Positions 17,621-24,733 of a DNA stretch of 64,000 nt are shown here, in pieces. Made by a program: the position numbers and the translations under genes. The DNA is taken from assembly GCF_904848625.1 (NCBI RefSeq), contig NZ_CAJHCP010000003.1, forward strand, positions 1 to 64,000, given 5' to 3'. Source of the DNA: Paraburkholderia metrosideri (GTDB taxonomy: Bacteria > Pseudomonadota > Gammaproteobacteria > Burkholderiales > Burkholderiaceae). Numbering within the stretch: the stretch's first letter is position 1; every line of letters begins with the position of its first letter. The notes beneath the pieces are model-generated. The model saw only the letters and a program-made list of their open reading frames with translations. It had not been told where the DNA came from and made no database searches.

Positions 17621-18075
17621 CACGCGGCTCCCGGATTGCGCAGTCCGAACATCCCCTTCGAACTGACCGTAATCACCATCTCGCCATGCTGATTGAACCC
17701 TTCCCACCGCGTCGACACAATGCCGCGATCGGGCTTGCTTTCGGAAACGCGCTTGTCGAGCACGACATTCATCATCGTGATCGTGTCGCCGACACGCACC
17801 GGCTTCAGCCAGCGTATCTCGTCGATGCCCGGCGAACCCATCGACGTCGAGTCAGCAAACGCGTTGCGCACCAGCATGCCCATCATGACCGAACAGGTAT
17901 GCCAGCCACTCGCCACCAAGCCGCGAAACGGCGATTTTTCTGCCGCGGCTTCGTCCAGATGAAACGGCTGCGGATCGAACTTCCCGGCGAACTCGACAAT
18001 CTCTTCGCGCGTGAACGTGTGCTTGCCGATTTCGGTGCTCGTACCGACGATCAGGTCTTCGAAACTTAAACCCAC
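17620..18075 (-). CDS. MaoC family dehydratase/hydratase (first of pair)
   Basis: A 151-residue single hot-dog protein. It carries REEIVEFAGKFDPQPFHLDEAAA and GLVASGWHTCSVMMGM, the MaoC signature with one variation: the family's ...D..P.H pattern is present and Gly-Trp-His replaces the common Gly-x-x-His. It precedes and overlaps a second MaoC gene and follows two acyl-CoA dehydrogenases. In actinobacterial steroid degradation, similar small MaoC subunits work as heteromers in which one subunit lacks part of the active site; whether this holds here is inference. Confidence 0.83.
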   Translation of the reverse strand: MGLSFEDLIVGTSTEIGKHTFTREEIVEFAGKFDPQPFHLDEAAAEKSPFRGLVASGWHTCSVMMGMLVRNAFADSTSMGSPGIDEIRWLKPVRVGDTITMMNVVLDKRVSESKPDRGIVSTRWEGFNQHGEMVITVSSKGMFGLRNPGAA

Positions 18076-18111
18076 GGTCGTACCTCCTGCTTATCTGGTT
18101 GGACAGGCTGA

Positions 18112-19248
18112 TCAGGCTTCGACGGCGACAAAGCCGGGCAACGCGGCGAACCGCGCGAGATGATGATCGACATCGCCCAACGTTGTTTCGATGATGGCCA
18201 GCCGCTTGAACAGATGCGCTGCCGCCACTTCGTTCGTGACGCCCATGCCGCCATGCAATTGCACCGCCTGCTGGCCGACAAAACGCGCGGCCTGTCCGAC
18301 CCGGACCTTCGCTGCGGAAACTGCACGACGACGTTCGTCCGCGTCTTCGCTCGTGTAGCGCATGGCCGCCAGATAGGTGATTGAACGTGCCTGCTCCGCG
18401 TGAATCAGCATCTCGACCATACGATGCTGCAACGCCTGAAAGCGCGCAATCGGCTGGCCGAACTGCTGACGCGTTTTGGTGTAGTCGACGGTGGCGAGGT
18501 TCAGCGCATCCAGGGCACCAATGGCTTCTGCACACAGCAGCAACGTGCCGTAGTCCGCGATATGTTCGAGCGCAGCCGCGCCCGAATGCTTGCCGCCAAG
18601 CCGGCGGCCGGGCGTACCGTTGAACTCGAGAGTCGCGGCGCGCTGACCGTCGATTGTACGGTAGTCCGTTGCGTTGACGCCTGCAGCGTCGCGCGCCACC
18701 ACAAAGAGTGCGATCTCGCCATTCAGACGGGCGGGCACAATCCAGTAATCGGCTTGCGCGCCATGCAGCACGACCGACTTCGTGCCCGTGAGCGCCTGAT
18801 GCCCATTCTGATCACGCTGCTCATTCGCGACTGTCTCGACCTCGAACAGATCGTAGCGCGCCTGTGGTTCGTGAAAGGCGACTGCCAGCTTGACCTCGCC
18901 CTGAGCCGCCCGCTCAAGCAACGTGGCATCTTCGCCATCGCCCGAGCCTGCAAGGCGGAGTGCCTCGATGCCCACCGCAGTCGCCCAATACGGCTCGACA
19001 ACTAATGCACGGCCAAGCTCTTGCATGACCACCAGCATGTCGATTGGACCGCCGCTGAAACCACCTTGGGCTTCGGGGACCGGCAACGCAGTCAAGCCTA
19101 ATTCGGTCAACGCCGCCCAGTGTGCATCCGACACGCCAGCTTCCGAGCGCACGATTGCCTGACGCGCTTCGAAACCGTAGCTCTTGTCCAGATAGCGGCG
19201 CAGCGCGTCAGCGAATTGCTGTTGTTCGTCGTTAAAAGTGAAGTCCAT
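18112..19248 (-). CDS. Acyl-CoA dehydrogenase, smaller subunit of a probable heteromer
   Basis: A 378-residue acyl-CoA dehydrogenase family protein. It has MDFTFNDEQQQF at the start, a central beta domain that is degenerate in the FAD-binding segment, and a C-terminal helical domain with QQAVQLHGGMGVTNE. The terminal YEG motif holding the catalytic glutamate is absent. This pattern, together with the adjacent 398-residue dehydrogenase only 10 bases upstream, resembles the heterotetrameric FadE pairs of steroid and cholate degraders. I infer a non-catalytic or partially catalytic partner subunit. Confidence 0.83.
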   Translation of the reverse strand: MDFTFNDEQQQFADALRRYLDKSYGFEARQAIVRSEAGVSDAHWAALTELGLTALPVPEAQGGFSGGPIDMLVVMQELGRALVVEPYWATAVGIEALRLAGSGDGEDATLLERAAQGEVKLAVAFHEPQARYDLFEVETVANEQRDQNGHQALTGTKSVVLHGAQADYWIVPARLNGEIALFVVARDAAGVNATDYRTIDGQRAATLEFNGTPGRRLGGKHSGAAALEHIADYGTLLLCAEAIGALDALNLATVDYTKTRQQFGQPIARFQALQHRMVEMLIHAEQARSITYLAAMRYTSEDADERRRAVSAAKVRVGQAARFVGQQAVQLHGGMGVTNEVAAAHLFKRLAIIETTLGDVDHHLARFAALPGFVAVEA

Positions 19249-19258
19249 GCGCCGCTCC

Positions 19259-20455
19259 TCAAAGTCCGAGAATCATCTGCGCGATGATGTTCTTTTGAAT
19301 TTCGTTCGAACCGCCGTAAATCGACGTCTTGCGGTAATTGAAGTAGTACGCGGCCAGGGGTGCCGCATCGTCGTCGCCGGCCAGGCTGTGCTCGCGCGCG
19401 CCTTCGAGGAACGGTACGTCAAACGGCGCGGCGAGCGGACCGACGGTCTCGAACATCAGTTCGGTTAGCGCCTGCTGCACTTCCGTACCCTTGATCTTCA
19501 GCATCGATGCTTCCGGTCCAGGCCCACGTCCACCGGCTTCATTGGCCACGACGCGTTGCACGGTGACTTCCAGCGCCATCAACTCGATTTCGAGGCTCGC
19601 GACTTTCGCGGCGAATACCGGATCCTGCAGCAGAGGTTTGCCGTTCTTCTTCTGATTCAATGCGAGGCGTTTCAGGAATGCGAGTTCGCGCTTTGAACTG
19701 CCGACACGCGCAATACCCGTGCGCTCGTGGCCGAGCAGATACTTCGCATAAGTCCAGCCACGGTTCTCGTCACCGACCAGATTTTCGACCGGCACCTTCA
19801 CGTCTTCGAAAAACACTTCGTTGACTTCGTGATCTTCATCGAGCGTGATGATCGGGCGCACGGTGATGCCCGGCGTTTTCATGTCGATCAGCAGGAAAGA
19901 GATGCCCTCCTGCTTTTTAGCGCCGGTGTCGGTGCGCACGAGGCAGAACATCATGTCGGCGTACTGGCCAAGCGTAGTCCAGGTTTTCTGGCCATTGACG
20001 ACATAGTGGTCGCCGACTCGCTCGGCGCGTGTGCGCAGCGACGCCAGATCGGAACCGGAGCCCGGCTCGGAATAGCCCTGGCACCACCAGTCGGTGCCGT
20101 CGAGAATGCGCGGCAAATAATGGCGTTTTTGCGCCTCGCTGCCGTACTTCATCAGCACGGGCGCCACCATCGACACACCGAAAGGCAACACGGACGGCGC
20201 ACCGATGCGCGCGCATTCTTCTTCCCAGATGTGCCGTTGGGTCGCGTCCCAACCTGGCCCGCCATATTCTTTCGGCCACGCGACCACCGACCAGCCGCGG
20301 GTACCGAGCAGCTTATGCCAGTCCGCGAAATCTTCGCGGGCAAGACGCTTATGGTTGAGTACTTTGTCGCCCAGCTCGCGAGGCAGATTCGCTTCGAGCC
20401 AAGCGCGGATGTCGGCGCGAAATGCGTCGTCTGCGGGGGAATAGTCCAGATTCAT
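19259..20455 (-). CDS. Acyl-CoA dehydrogenase, larger subunit of a probable heteromer
   Basis: A 398-residue acyl-CoA dehydrogenase. The FAD and substrate segments are well kept (CQGYSEPGSGSDLASL, QKTWTTLGQYAD). The C-terminal YEG position reads Tyr380-Gly381-Gly382 (SIYGGSNEIQKNI), so the standard catalytic Glu is missing. Glu244 in LGHERTGIA lies where isovaleryl-CoA-type enzymes carry theirs and may be the base. IYGGSNEIQ is frequent in FadE26/FadE29-like large subunits of heteromeric dehydrogenases. Start ATG at 20455; second gene of the minus-strand operon after DUF1178. Confidence 0.86.
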   Translation of the reverse strand: MNLDYSPADDAFRADIRAWLEANLPRELGDKVLNHKRLAREDFADWHKLLGTRGWSVVAWPKEYGGPGWDATQRHIWEEECARIGAPSVLPFGVSMVAPVLMKYGSEAQKRHYLPRILDGTDWWCQGYSEPGSGSDLASLRTRAERVGDHYVVNGQKTWTTLGQYADMMFCLVRTDTGAKKQEGISFLLIDMKTPGITVRPIITLDEDHEVNEVFFEDVKVPVENLVGDENRGWTYAKYLLGHERTGIARVGSSKRELAFLKRLALNQKKNGKPLLQDPVFAAKVASLEIELMALEVTVQRVVANEAGGRGPGPEASMLKIKGTEVQQALTELMFETVGPLAAPFDVPFLEGAREHSLAGDDDAAPLAAYYFNYRKTSIYGGSNEIQKNIIAQMILGL

Positions 20456-20503
20456 GCGTAGTGTCTCCTGGCCGCAACCACCCGCCGCCAGGGAGCCACT
20501 GCG

Positions 20504-20929
20504 CTATTGCAGCGGTTCCTTCAAAGCGGCCGGGACTGGCAGCGGCATCACTTCGATGCCTTCTTCGACCAAGGCTCGCGCATCTTCCGGTGTCGTAACC
20601 CCGCGAATATTGCGAGCCGGCGCCTCGTTGTAATGAATGCGCCGCGCTTCCTCGGCGAAGCGGTCGCCCACGTTCTCGGTCTTTTCCAGTACCTCGCGCA
20701 GAGCACGCATCACGCGCGCCTGCATATTGCCAGCCTCCGCGGACGGCTTCGTCTCGGTCGCGCCCGACAGATTCAGACGCGGTGCCGAAGGCAAGCGGCT
20801 TACTTCGTTCGCCCCGCAGATCGGACATTCGACGAGCTTGCGGGATTGCTGCGATTCGAAGTCATCTGCCGAAGCGAACCAACCTTCGAACCGATGGCCA
20901 TGCGGACACTGTAAATCGAGGACCTTCAT
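20504..20929 (-). CDS. DUF1178 family protein
   Basis: A 141-residue protein of the DUF1178 family, common in alpha- and betaproteobacteria and of unknown function. A zinc-ribbon-like N-terminus is formed by LQCPHGHRFEGW and VECPICGA. It often precedes acyl-CoA or carbon-nitrogen hydrolase genes. Here it is the first gene of the minus-strand operon, 48 bases before the dehydrogenase pair, and is preceded by a promoter with a large palindrome. Start ATG at 20929. Confidence 0.85.
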   Translation of the reverse strand: MKVLDLQCPHGHRFEGWFASADDFESQQSRKLVECPICGANEVSRLPSAPRLNLSGATETKPSAEAGNMQARVMRALREVLEKTENVGDRFAEEARRIHYNEAPARNIRGVTTPEDARALVEEGIEVMPLPVPAALKEPLQ

Positions 20930-20951
20930 GTGGAATCAGGGCTTGCGTGCC

Positions 20952-20996
20952 AGTTTAGCGCAAAATACAAATTTGTGAACGGTCGTTCGTAAATTT
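20952..20996 (-). promoter_or_regulatory. Promoter and 28-base palindromic operator candidate of the DUF1178-ACAD-MaoC operon
   Basis: AAATTTGTGAACG (20969-20981), GT, then CGTTCGTAAATTT (20984-20996) form an inverted repeat matching at 11 of 13 positions, the size and symmetry of a TetR-type operator. On the minus strand, TTCACA (20974-20979) and TAAACT (20952-20957) with a 16-base spacer make a plausible promoter whose -35 box lies inside the palindrome. The first gene starts 22 bases beyond the -10. Confidence 0.6.
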
Positions 20997-21115
20997 TTAC
21001 GGACGACTCGCCGACACTTGGCGTCTCAGATAAATCGGACGCGGTGGGCGATTTTAACGCTTTGCGCAGACGACTGCCGAGGGTGTTCTAAAGGTCGAAC
21101 GGTGCCGCTCAAATG

Positions 21116-21132
21116 TTGGCAAAACTTGCCAA
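21116..21132. repeat. 17-base palindrome downstream of the HTH gene
   Basis: TTGGCAA (21116-21122), AAC, TTGCCAA (21126-21132): perfect 7-base arms. It lies about 40 bases past the stop of the minus-strand HTH gene, in an A/T-rich stretch. It is unlike a GC-rich terminator and is more like a protein-binding site. Confidence 0.45.
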
Positions 21133-21173
21133 TCGAAATAAAACAGTTCTCTGTGCACCCCACTATCCGACGG

Positions 21174-21698
21174 TTATAGAACCAGCCTCTCGAGCCTGCG
21201 GCTAAAGCGCGGTTCAAGTGCGCGCACTTCCTTCGCAAGATTGATCTGCTTGGCCGACTTCGCGACGTCCACCACGTCTGGCCTGATGTCATAGCCGCCG
21301 CGCGCGTTCAACCAGTCGAGAACATCCGACAGATGCCATACCGATGCGCTACCTTCATGCACTGGCGGCGGGAAGTCGATTGCGTGGCTCAGCATCAGCT
21401 TGCGCATATTCTGCCGTGACACGCCGGCGACCTCGGCGACGTCGGTAAGCCCAACGAAATCGGGACCCGCCTCTACCAGGCGAGCAGACGGGACCGCCTG
21501 TTTGACGTCTTTAAGCGCACTGACCAGCGCCGCGAATGCAGACTCGCCTTCGCGAGAAAAGAGCAGCGCGAGGCGGCCCGCTTGACCCACGCCGACGGTC
21601 GCGTCGTCGCAACCTGCTTCGCCCAGACGCTCGACAATCGCGTCCAGATCGCAGTCTTCTGCGGAGAGCCCGTACTTCAGAGTGAACACATATTCCAT
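21174..21698 (-). CDS. HTH protein with alpha/beta N-terminal domain; candidate antitoxin of a HicAB-like pair
   Basis: A 174-residue protein. Residues 1-75 form a predicted alpha/beta domain of unknown type (MEYVFTLKYGL at the start). Residues 82-103 are a helix-turn-helix (VGLTDVAEVAGVSRQNMRKL), followed by an excisionase/MerR-like wing (FPPPVHEGSASVWHLSDVLDWL). The tail is charged and helical. It lies 54 bases downstream of a small HicA-like gene on the same strand, the gene order of hicA-hicB. I infer a DNA-binding antitoxin that represses its own operon. The family is widespread but I know of no experimental characterisation. Start ATG 21698 with GGGAGG upstream. Confidence 0.65.
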   Translation of the reverse strand: MEYVFTLKYGLSAEDCDLDAIVERLGEAGCDDATVGVGQAGRLALLFSREGESAFAALVSALKDVKQAVPSARLVEAGPDFVGLTDVAEVAGVSRQNMRKLMLSHAIDFPPPVHEGSASVWHLSDVLDWLNARGGYDIRPDVVDVAKSAKQINLAKEVRALEPRFSRRLERLVL

Positions 21699-21752
21699 AC
21701 GCTACTTCAGCCTCCCTTCAACCTTAAATCTTCGCCGTCCAAAACGTTTCTG

Positions 21753-21998
21753 CTACCGGCGAGCCGTGCAGTTGTCGATAATGCGGCGCAGGTGCTTTGC
21801 GTGATTATCTGGATTCTTCGGCGTACGCCAGATGCTCGATATACAAAACTCACCGCAACGGCACTCGGCGTCTTTATAAGGACAGTACATCTTGCCCCAC
21901 GCATGACCTCGCCCACCGCTCAGAACGCGCCAGCCGTTCTTCTCTGCGTAGGTCAATGCCGCCTCGACCTCTTTCTTAGAGTGACTTCCTCGAACCAT
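21753..21998 (-). CDS. HicA-like small cysteine-containing protein, candidate toxin
   Basis: An 81-residue protein with a HicA-like layout: helix with NGWRV, then a glycine-rich strand turn with His32 (GGRGHAWGK), then a strand (CISSIWRTP) and a C-terminal helix (DNHAKHLRRIIDNC). HicA toxins are dsRBD-fold mRNA interferases whose catalytic His sits in a similar Gly-Ser-His context. Unlike standard HicA it has Cys39, Cys47, Cys49 and Cys52, a spacing that could bind zinc. Start: ATG 21998 behind GGAGG (spacing 6), rather than the GTG six bases earlier. Function is inferred from shape and gene order. Confidence 0.6.
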   Translation of the reverse strand: MVRGSHSKKEVEAALTYAEKNGWRVLSGGRGHAWGKMYCPYKDAECRCGEFCISSIWRTPKNPDNHAKHLRRIIDNCTARR

Positions 21999-22009
21999 CG
22001 ACACCCTCC

Positions 22010-22047
22010 AATTTAGCGAGTGAAAGTCAGGTTGTCAATCGACAACC
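22010..22047 (-). promoter_or_regulatory. Promoter-overlapping palindrome of the HicAB-like pair
   Basis: GGTTGTC (22030-22036), AATC, GACAACC (22041-22047) is a perfect inverted repeat 32 bases before the small gene. On the minus strand TTGACA (22033-22038) and TAAATT (22010-22015) are 17 bases apart, with the -35 box inside the palindrome. That -10 overlaps the GGAGG ribosome site, so the predicted transcript would be nearly leaderless; either the true -10 differs or translation is leaderless. Confidence 0.5.
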
Positions 22048-22242
22048 ATCATTCAATCACCCAAAATGCAATTTTTCAGAACATTCGTTATCCCAGGCAA
22101 ATGGAATCGTCAATGTCATGAAGGGAAGTCCATACTAGCGTCCCAACGGCCGTCCGGCGAGACGGCCAGAAGTCATAGGAAGAAAGGAGATTTTTTAAGA
22201 ATTCGGCGACAGCAGGGGACCAGAATCAAATGTCGCAATGAC
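22048..22242. other. Gene-free A/T-richer stretch between the HicAB-like pair and the NUDIX gene
   Basis: No gene is supported here. It contains a hairpin GGCCGTC (22148-22154)/GACGGCC (22161-22167), and at 22211-22223 AGCAGGGG followed by ACCAG, which resembles part of the long inverted repeat that starts at 22243. Confidence 0.4.
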
Positions 22243-22277
22243 GAAGCCCCTGCTGGTCATAGACCAGCAGGGGCTTC
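22243..22277 (-). terminator. Perfect 16-base hairpin downstream of the NUDIX gene
   Basis: GAAGCCCCTGCTGGTC (22243-22258), loop ATA, GACCAGCAGGGGCTTC (22262-22277). It starts 34 bases past the NUDIX stop and is very stable, but no T run follows on either strand. It is probably the 3' end or a processing structure of the nuo-DUF2818-NUDIX message. Confidence 0.55.
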
Positions 22278-22311
22278 TCATCATCCTCGAAGCTGCGCCA
22301 GAAGCGCAGCG

Positions 22312-22896
22312 TTACTGTGGCTCCGCCGTCGGCCACGCGCCCGACAGCACCTTCTCGAGCCAGAACGTGCCGATGATTGTCTTGACGTCGGTGATCTTGC
22401 CGGTCCGCACCCACTCGGACATTTCATCTACCGTCGCCGTGAACAATTCGAGGAACTCGCCCTCGTCGAGCTTGCGCTCGCCCGCCGTCAACCCGCGCGC
22501 GATATAAATATCGATGAATTCGGTCGAGTAAGAAATGATCGGGTGAATACGCGTCAGATACACGTACTCCCGCGCGGTATAGCCGGTTTCCTCGCGCAGT
22601 TCACGTATCGCGCAAGCCAGCGCGCCTTCATTCGGATCGAGCTTGCCGGCCGGATATTCGACCATGACCTTGCCCATCGGATAGCGATACTGACTCTCCA
22701 GCAGCACGCGCCCATCGTCGAACAACGGAATCACCATCACGGCGCCCGGGTGCTGAACATATTCACGGGTCGCCTGCTTGCCGTCCGGCAAACGGACGGT
22801 ATCGCATTTGACCGTCAGAAACGGCCCCTGATAGACCTGCTTGCTATCGATACAGGTCTCGGTAAGCGCGGCGTCGTGATTAGGAAGTTCAGCCAT
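22312..22896 (-). CDS. NUDIX hydrolase, ADP-ribose pyrophosphatase-like
   Basis: A 194-residue NUDIX protein. The Nudix box GKLDPNEGALACAIRELREETGY fits the GX5EX7REUXEEXGU consensus with the metal-binding Glu residues in place. EYPAGKLDP and the surrounding beta strands match the ADP-ribose pyrophosphatase branch (hydrolysis of ADP-ribose to AMP and ribose 5-phosphate). The exact substrate is inferred. It follows DUF2818 by 43 bases and may be the last gene of the nuo transcript; a 16-base hairpin lies after it. Confidence 0.88.
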   Translation of the reverse strand: MAELPNHDAALTETCIDSKQVYQGPFLTVKCDTVRLPDGKQATREYVQHPGAVMVIPLFDDGRVLLESQYRYPMGKVMVEYPAGKLDPNEGALACAIRELREETGYTAREYVYLTRIHPIISYSTEFIDIYIARGLTAGERKLDEGEFLELFTATVDEMSEWVRTGKITDVKTIIGTFWLEKVLSGAWPTAEPQ

Positions 22897-22939
22897 ATGC
22901 GGACCTCAGGACAGCGTGGTGCGCGACGGCGAGACGCCG

Positions 22940-23236
22940 TCAGCGGCGTTTGACGAGATATTGGAAGGTAAAGCCAGGGAACGCGAACACAATGAACAGC
23001 GCGAACGTGATGGCGTAGAACTGCCAGCCCTGTTCGAAGCGGTTCCCCGCTCGCGCTTCAAGCAGAAAGCCGAACGCACCGACCACAAAGTACAGCACGA
23101 TCAATTCGGCGATCCGGATCCACGCGCTCTTCTTCACCGCTTTCAACGGAACGGCGGCGAAGAGGCGCTGATTCAGGAACGGCAGGTTGGCGCCGACCAG
23201 CGCCAACAACACGATAAACCAACCCGCAGCCGACAT
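22940..23236 (-). CDS. DUF2818 family membrane protein
   Basis: A 98-residue inner-membrane protein with about three hydrophobic helices (GWFIVLLALVGANL, AELIVLYFVVGAFGFLL, YAITFALFIVFAFPGF). DUF2818 genes regularly follow nuoN in Burkholderiales, suggesting a link with complex I assembly or stability, but no function is established. The start ATG at 23236 overlaps the nuoN stop in TGATG, so translation is coupled. A much longer open frame in phase extends into nuoN but is a shadow there. Confidence 0.85.
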   Translation of the reverse strand: MSAAGWFIVLLALVGANLPFLNQRLFAAVPLKAVKKSAWIRIAELIVLYFVVGAFGFLLEARAGNRFEQGWQFYAITFALFIVFAFPGFTFQYLVKRR

Positions 23237-24708
23237 CAGAACAGCAGCGTGTGCTGGATAGCCTGCAGGCAAGCCTTCAGCAGCGGATCCGGCACGATAC
23301 CGAGCACCAGCACGGCCACACCGTTGAGCGCCAGCAGAGCACGCGTGCTGCTGTCGGCGGCGATCGGCGACTTGTCTTGCGGCTCGTCGAAATACATCAG
23401 CTTGACGATACGCAGGTAATAGAACGCGCCGAACAGCGACGTGATCACAGCCAGCACGGTCAGCCAGGTCAGACCGGCGTTCATCGTGGCCTGCAGCACC
23501 GCGAGTTTCGCGTAGAAGCCCACGGCGGGCGGAATACCGGCGAGCGAGAACATCATGATCATCATCACGAACGCAAACACCGGGCTGCGTTGGTTCAGGC
23601 CCTTGAAGTCCTCGAGCGTGTCCGCTTCGAAATCGCGGCGAGCCAGCAGCATGATCACACCGAAGGTGCCCAGTGTCGTGATCAGGTAGACGATGCTGTA
23701 GAACATTGCCGACCCGTACGCATTGGCCGCGCCCGACGTCTTCTGGTCGACCACGCCGGCCAGCAGGCCCAGCAGCACGAAGCCCATGTTCGAGATCGCC
23801 GAGTACGCGAGCATCCGCTTGACGTTGCGTTGCACGATACCGGTGATATTGCCGACGATCAGCGACAGCGCCGCGAGAATCACCAGCATCTGCTGCCATT
23901 CGACAGCCAGCGGCAACAGGCCCATGACGAGGAAGCGGAAGCCCCACGCAAACGCCGCGACCTTCGGACCACCGCCGACGATCAACGACATCGCCGTCGG
24001 CGCGCCCTGATACACGTCAGGCACCCACATGTGGAACGGCACCGCACCCATCTTGAACGCCACGCCCGCCACGATGAAGATCACGCCGAACAGCAGCACG
24101 CTCGGATCGTAATGGCTCGTACCGATGGCCTTGAACACTTCATTCAGGTCGAGCGAGCCGGTCGCACCGTACAGCATCGAAATGCCGTACAGGAGGAAAC
24201 CGGAAGCCAGCGCGCCGAGCACGTAGTACTTCATCGCGGCTTCGTTCGACTGCGGCACTTCACGGCGCAGCGCGATCACTGCGTACAGCGACAGCGACAT
24301 CAGTTCCAGACCGAGGTACAGCGTCAGGAAGTTGTTGCCGGAGATCATCACGAGTTGGCCGAGCAACGAGAACATGCCCAACAGGAAGAACTCGCCGCGG
24401 AACAGATTGCGTTCCTCGAGATACCGGCGCGAATAGACGATCGACACGGCATAGCCAAGCGTCACGACCGACTTCATCGCACTCGCGAACGGGTCCACCA
24501 CGTACATGTGGCCAAAGAAATAGCGCACTTGCGGGTCGAACGCATTCATCGCAAACCAGATGCCGGCGATGAGCGTCGAGAAGAACGCAATAAAGTACGT
24601 AGTACGGCGACCGGCCTGGCCGACGAAAGTGTCGTTGAGCCACGCGAGCACAACGGCGAACATCACCAGTGCGTCGGGCAACAGAGCAGTCATAGGGGCG
24701 TTTTGCAT
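23236..24708 (-). CDS. nuoN: NADH-quinone oxidoreductase subunit N
   Basis: A 490-residue polytopic subunit of the proton-pumping membrane arm of complex I, related to antiporters. About 14 hydrophobic segments and the antiporter-like stretches (GFLLYGISMLYGATG, GVAFKMGAVPFHMWVPDVYQGAP) are visible, with the conserved lysine in FKMGAVPFH. Last nuo gene; 25 bases after nuoM and overlapping DUF2818 by one base. An in-frame ATG five codons in (MTALLPD) is an alternative start. Confidence 0.95.
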   Translation of the reverse strand: MQNAPMTALLPDALVMFAVVLAWLNDTFVGQAGRRTTYFIAFFSTLIAGIWFAMNAFDPQVRYFFGHMYVVDPFASAMKSVVTLGYAVSIVYSRRYLEERNLFRGEFFLLGMFSLLGQLVMISGNNFLTLYLGLELMSLSLYAVIALRREVPQSNEAAMKYYVLGALASGFLLYGISMLYGATGSLDLNEVFKAIGTSHYDPSVLLFGVIFIVAGVAFKMGAVPFHMWVPDVYQGAPTAMSLIVGGGPKVAAFAWGFRFLVMGLLPLAVEWQQMLVILAALSLIVGNITGIVQRNVKRMLAYSAISNMGFVLLGLLAGVVDQKTSGAANAYGSAMFYSIVYLITTLGTFGVIMLLARRDFEADTLEDFKGLNQRSPVFAFVMMIMMFSLAGIPPAVGFYAKLAVLQATMNAGLTWLTVLAVITSLFGAFYYLRIVKLMYFDEPQDKSPIAADSSTRALLALNGVAVLVLGIVPDPLLKACLQAIQHTLLF

Positions 24709-24733
24709 GGTCTTTTAATTCCTCCGCTCGGCG

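Noticed and set aside
20930..22242. Attachment-site direct repeats flanking the HicAB-like unit
   Set aside because: Looked for matching repeats at both borders; only unrelated palindromes were found.
22940..23947. 335-codon minus-strand frame running through nuoN into DUF2818
   Set aside because: Only its last 98 codons are DUF2818; the rest is out of frame with nuoN and low-quality sequence.
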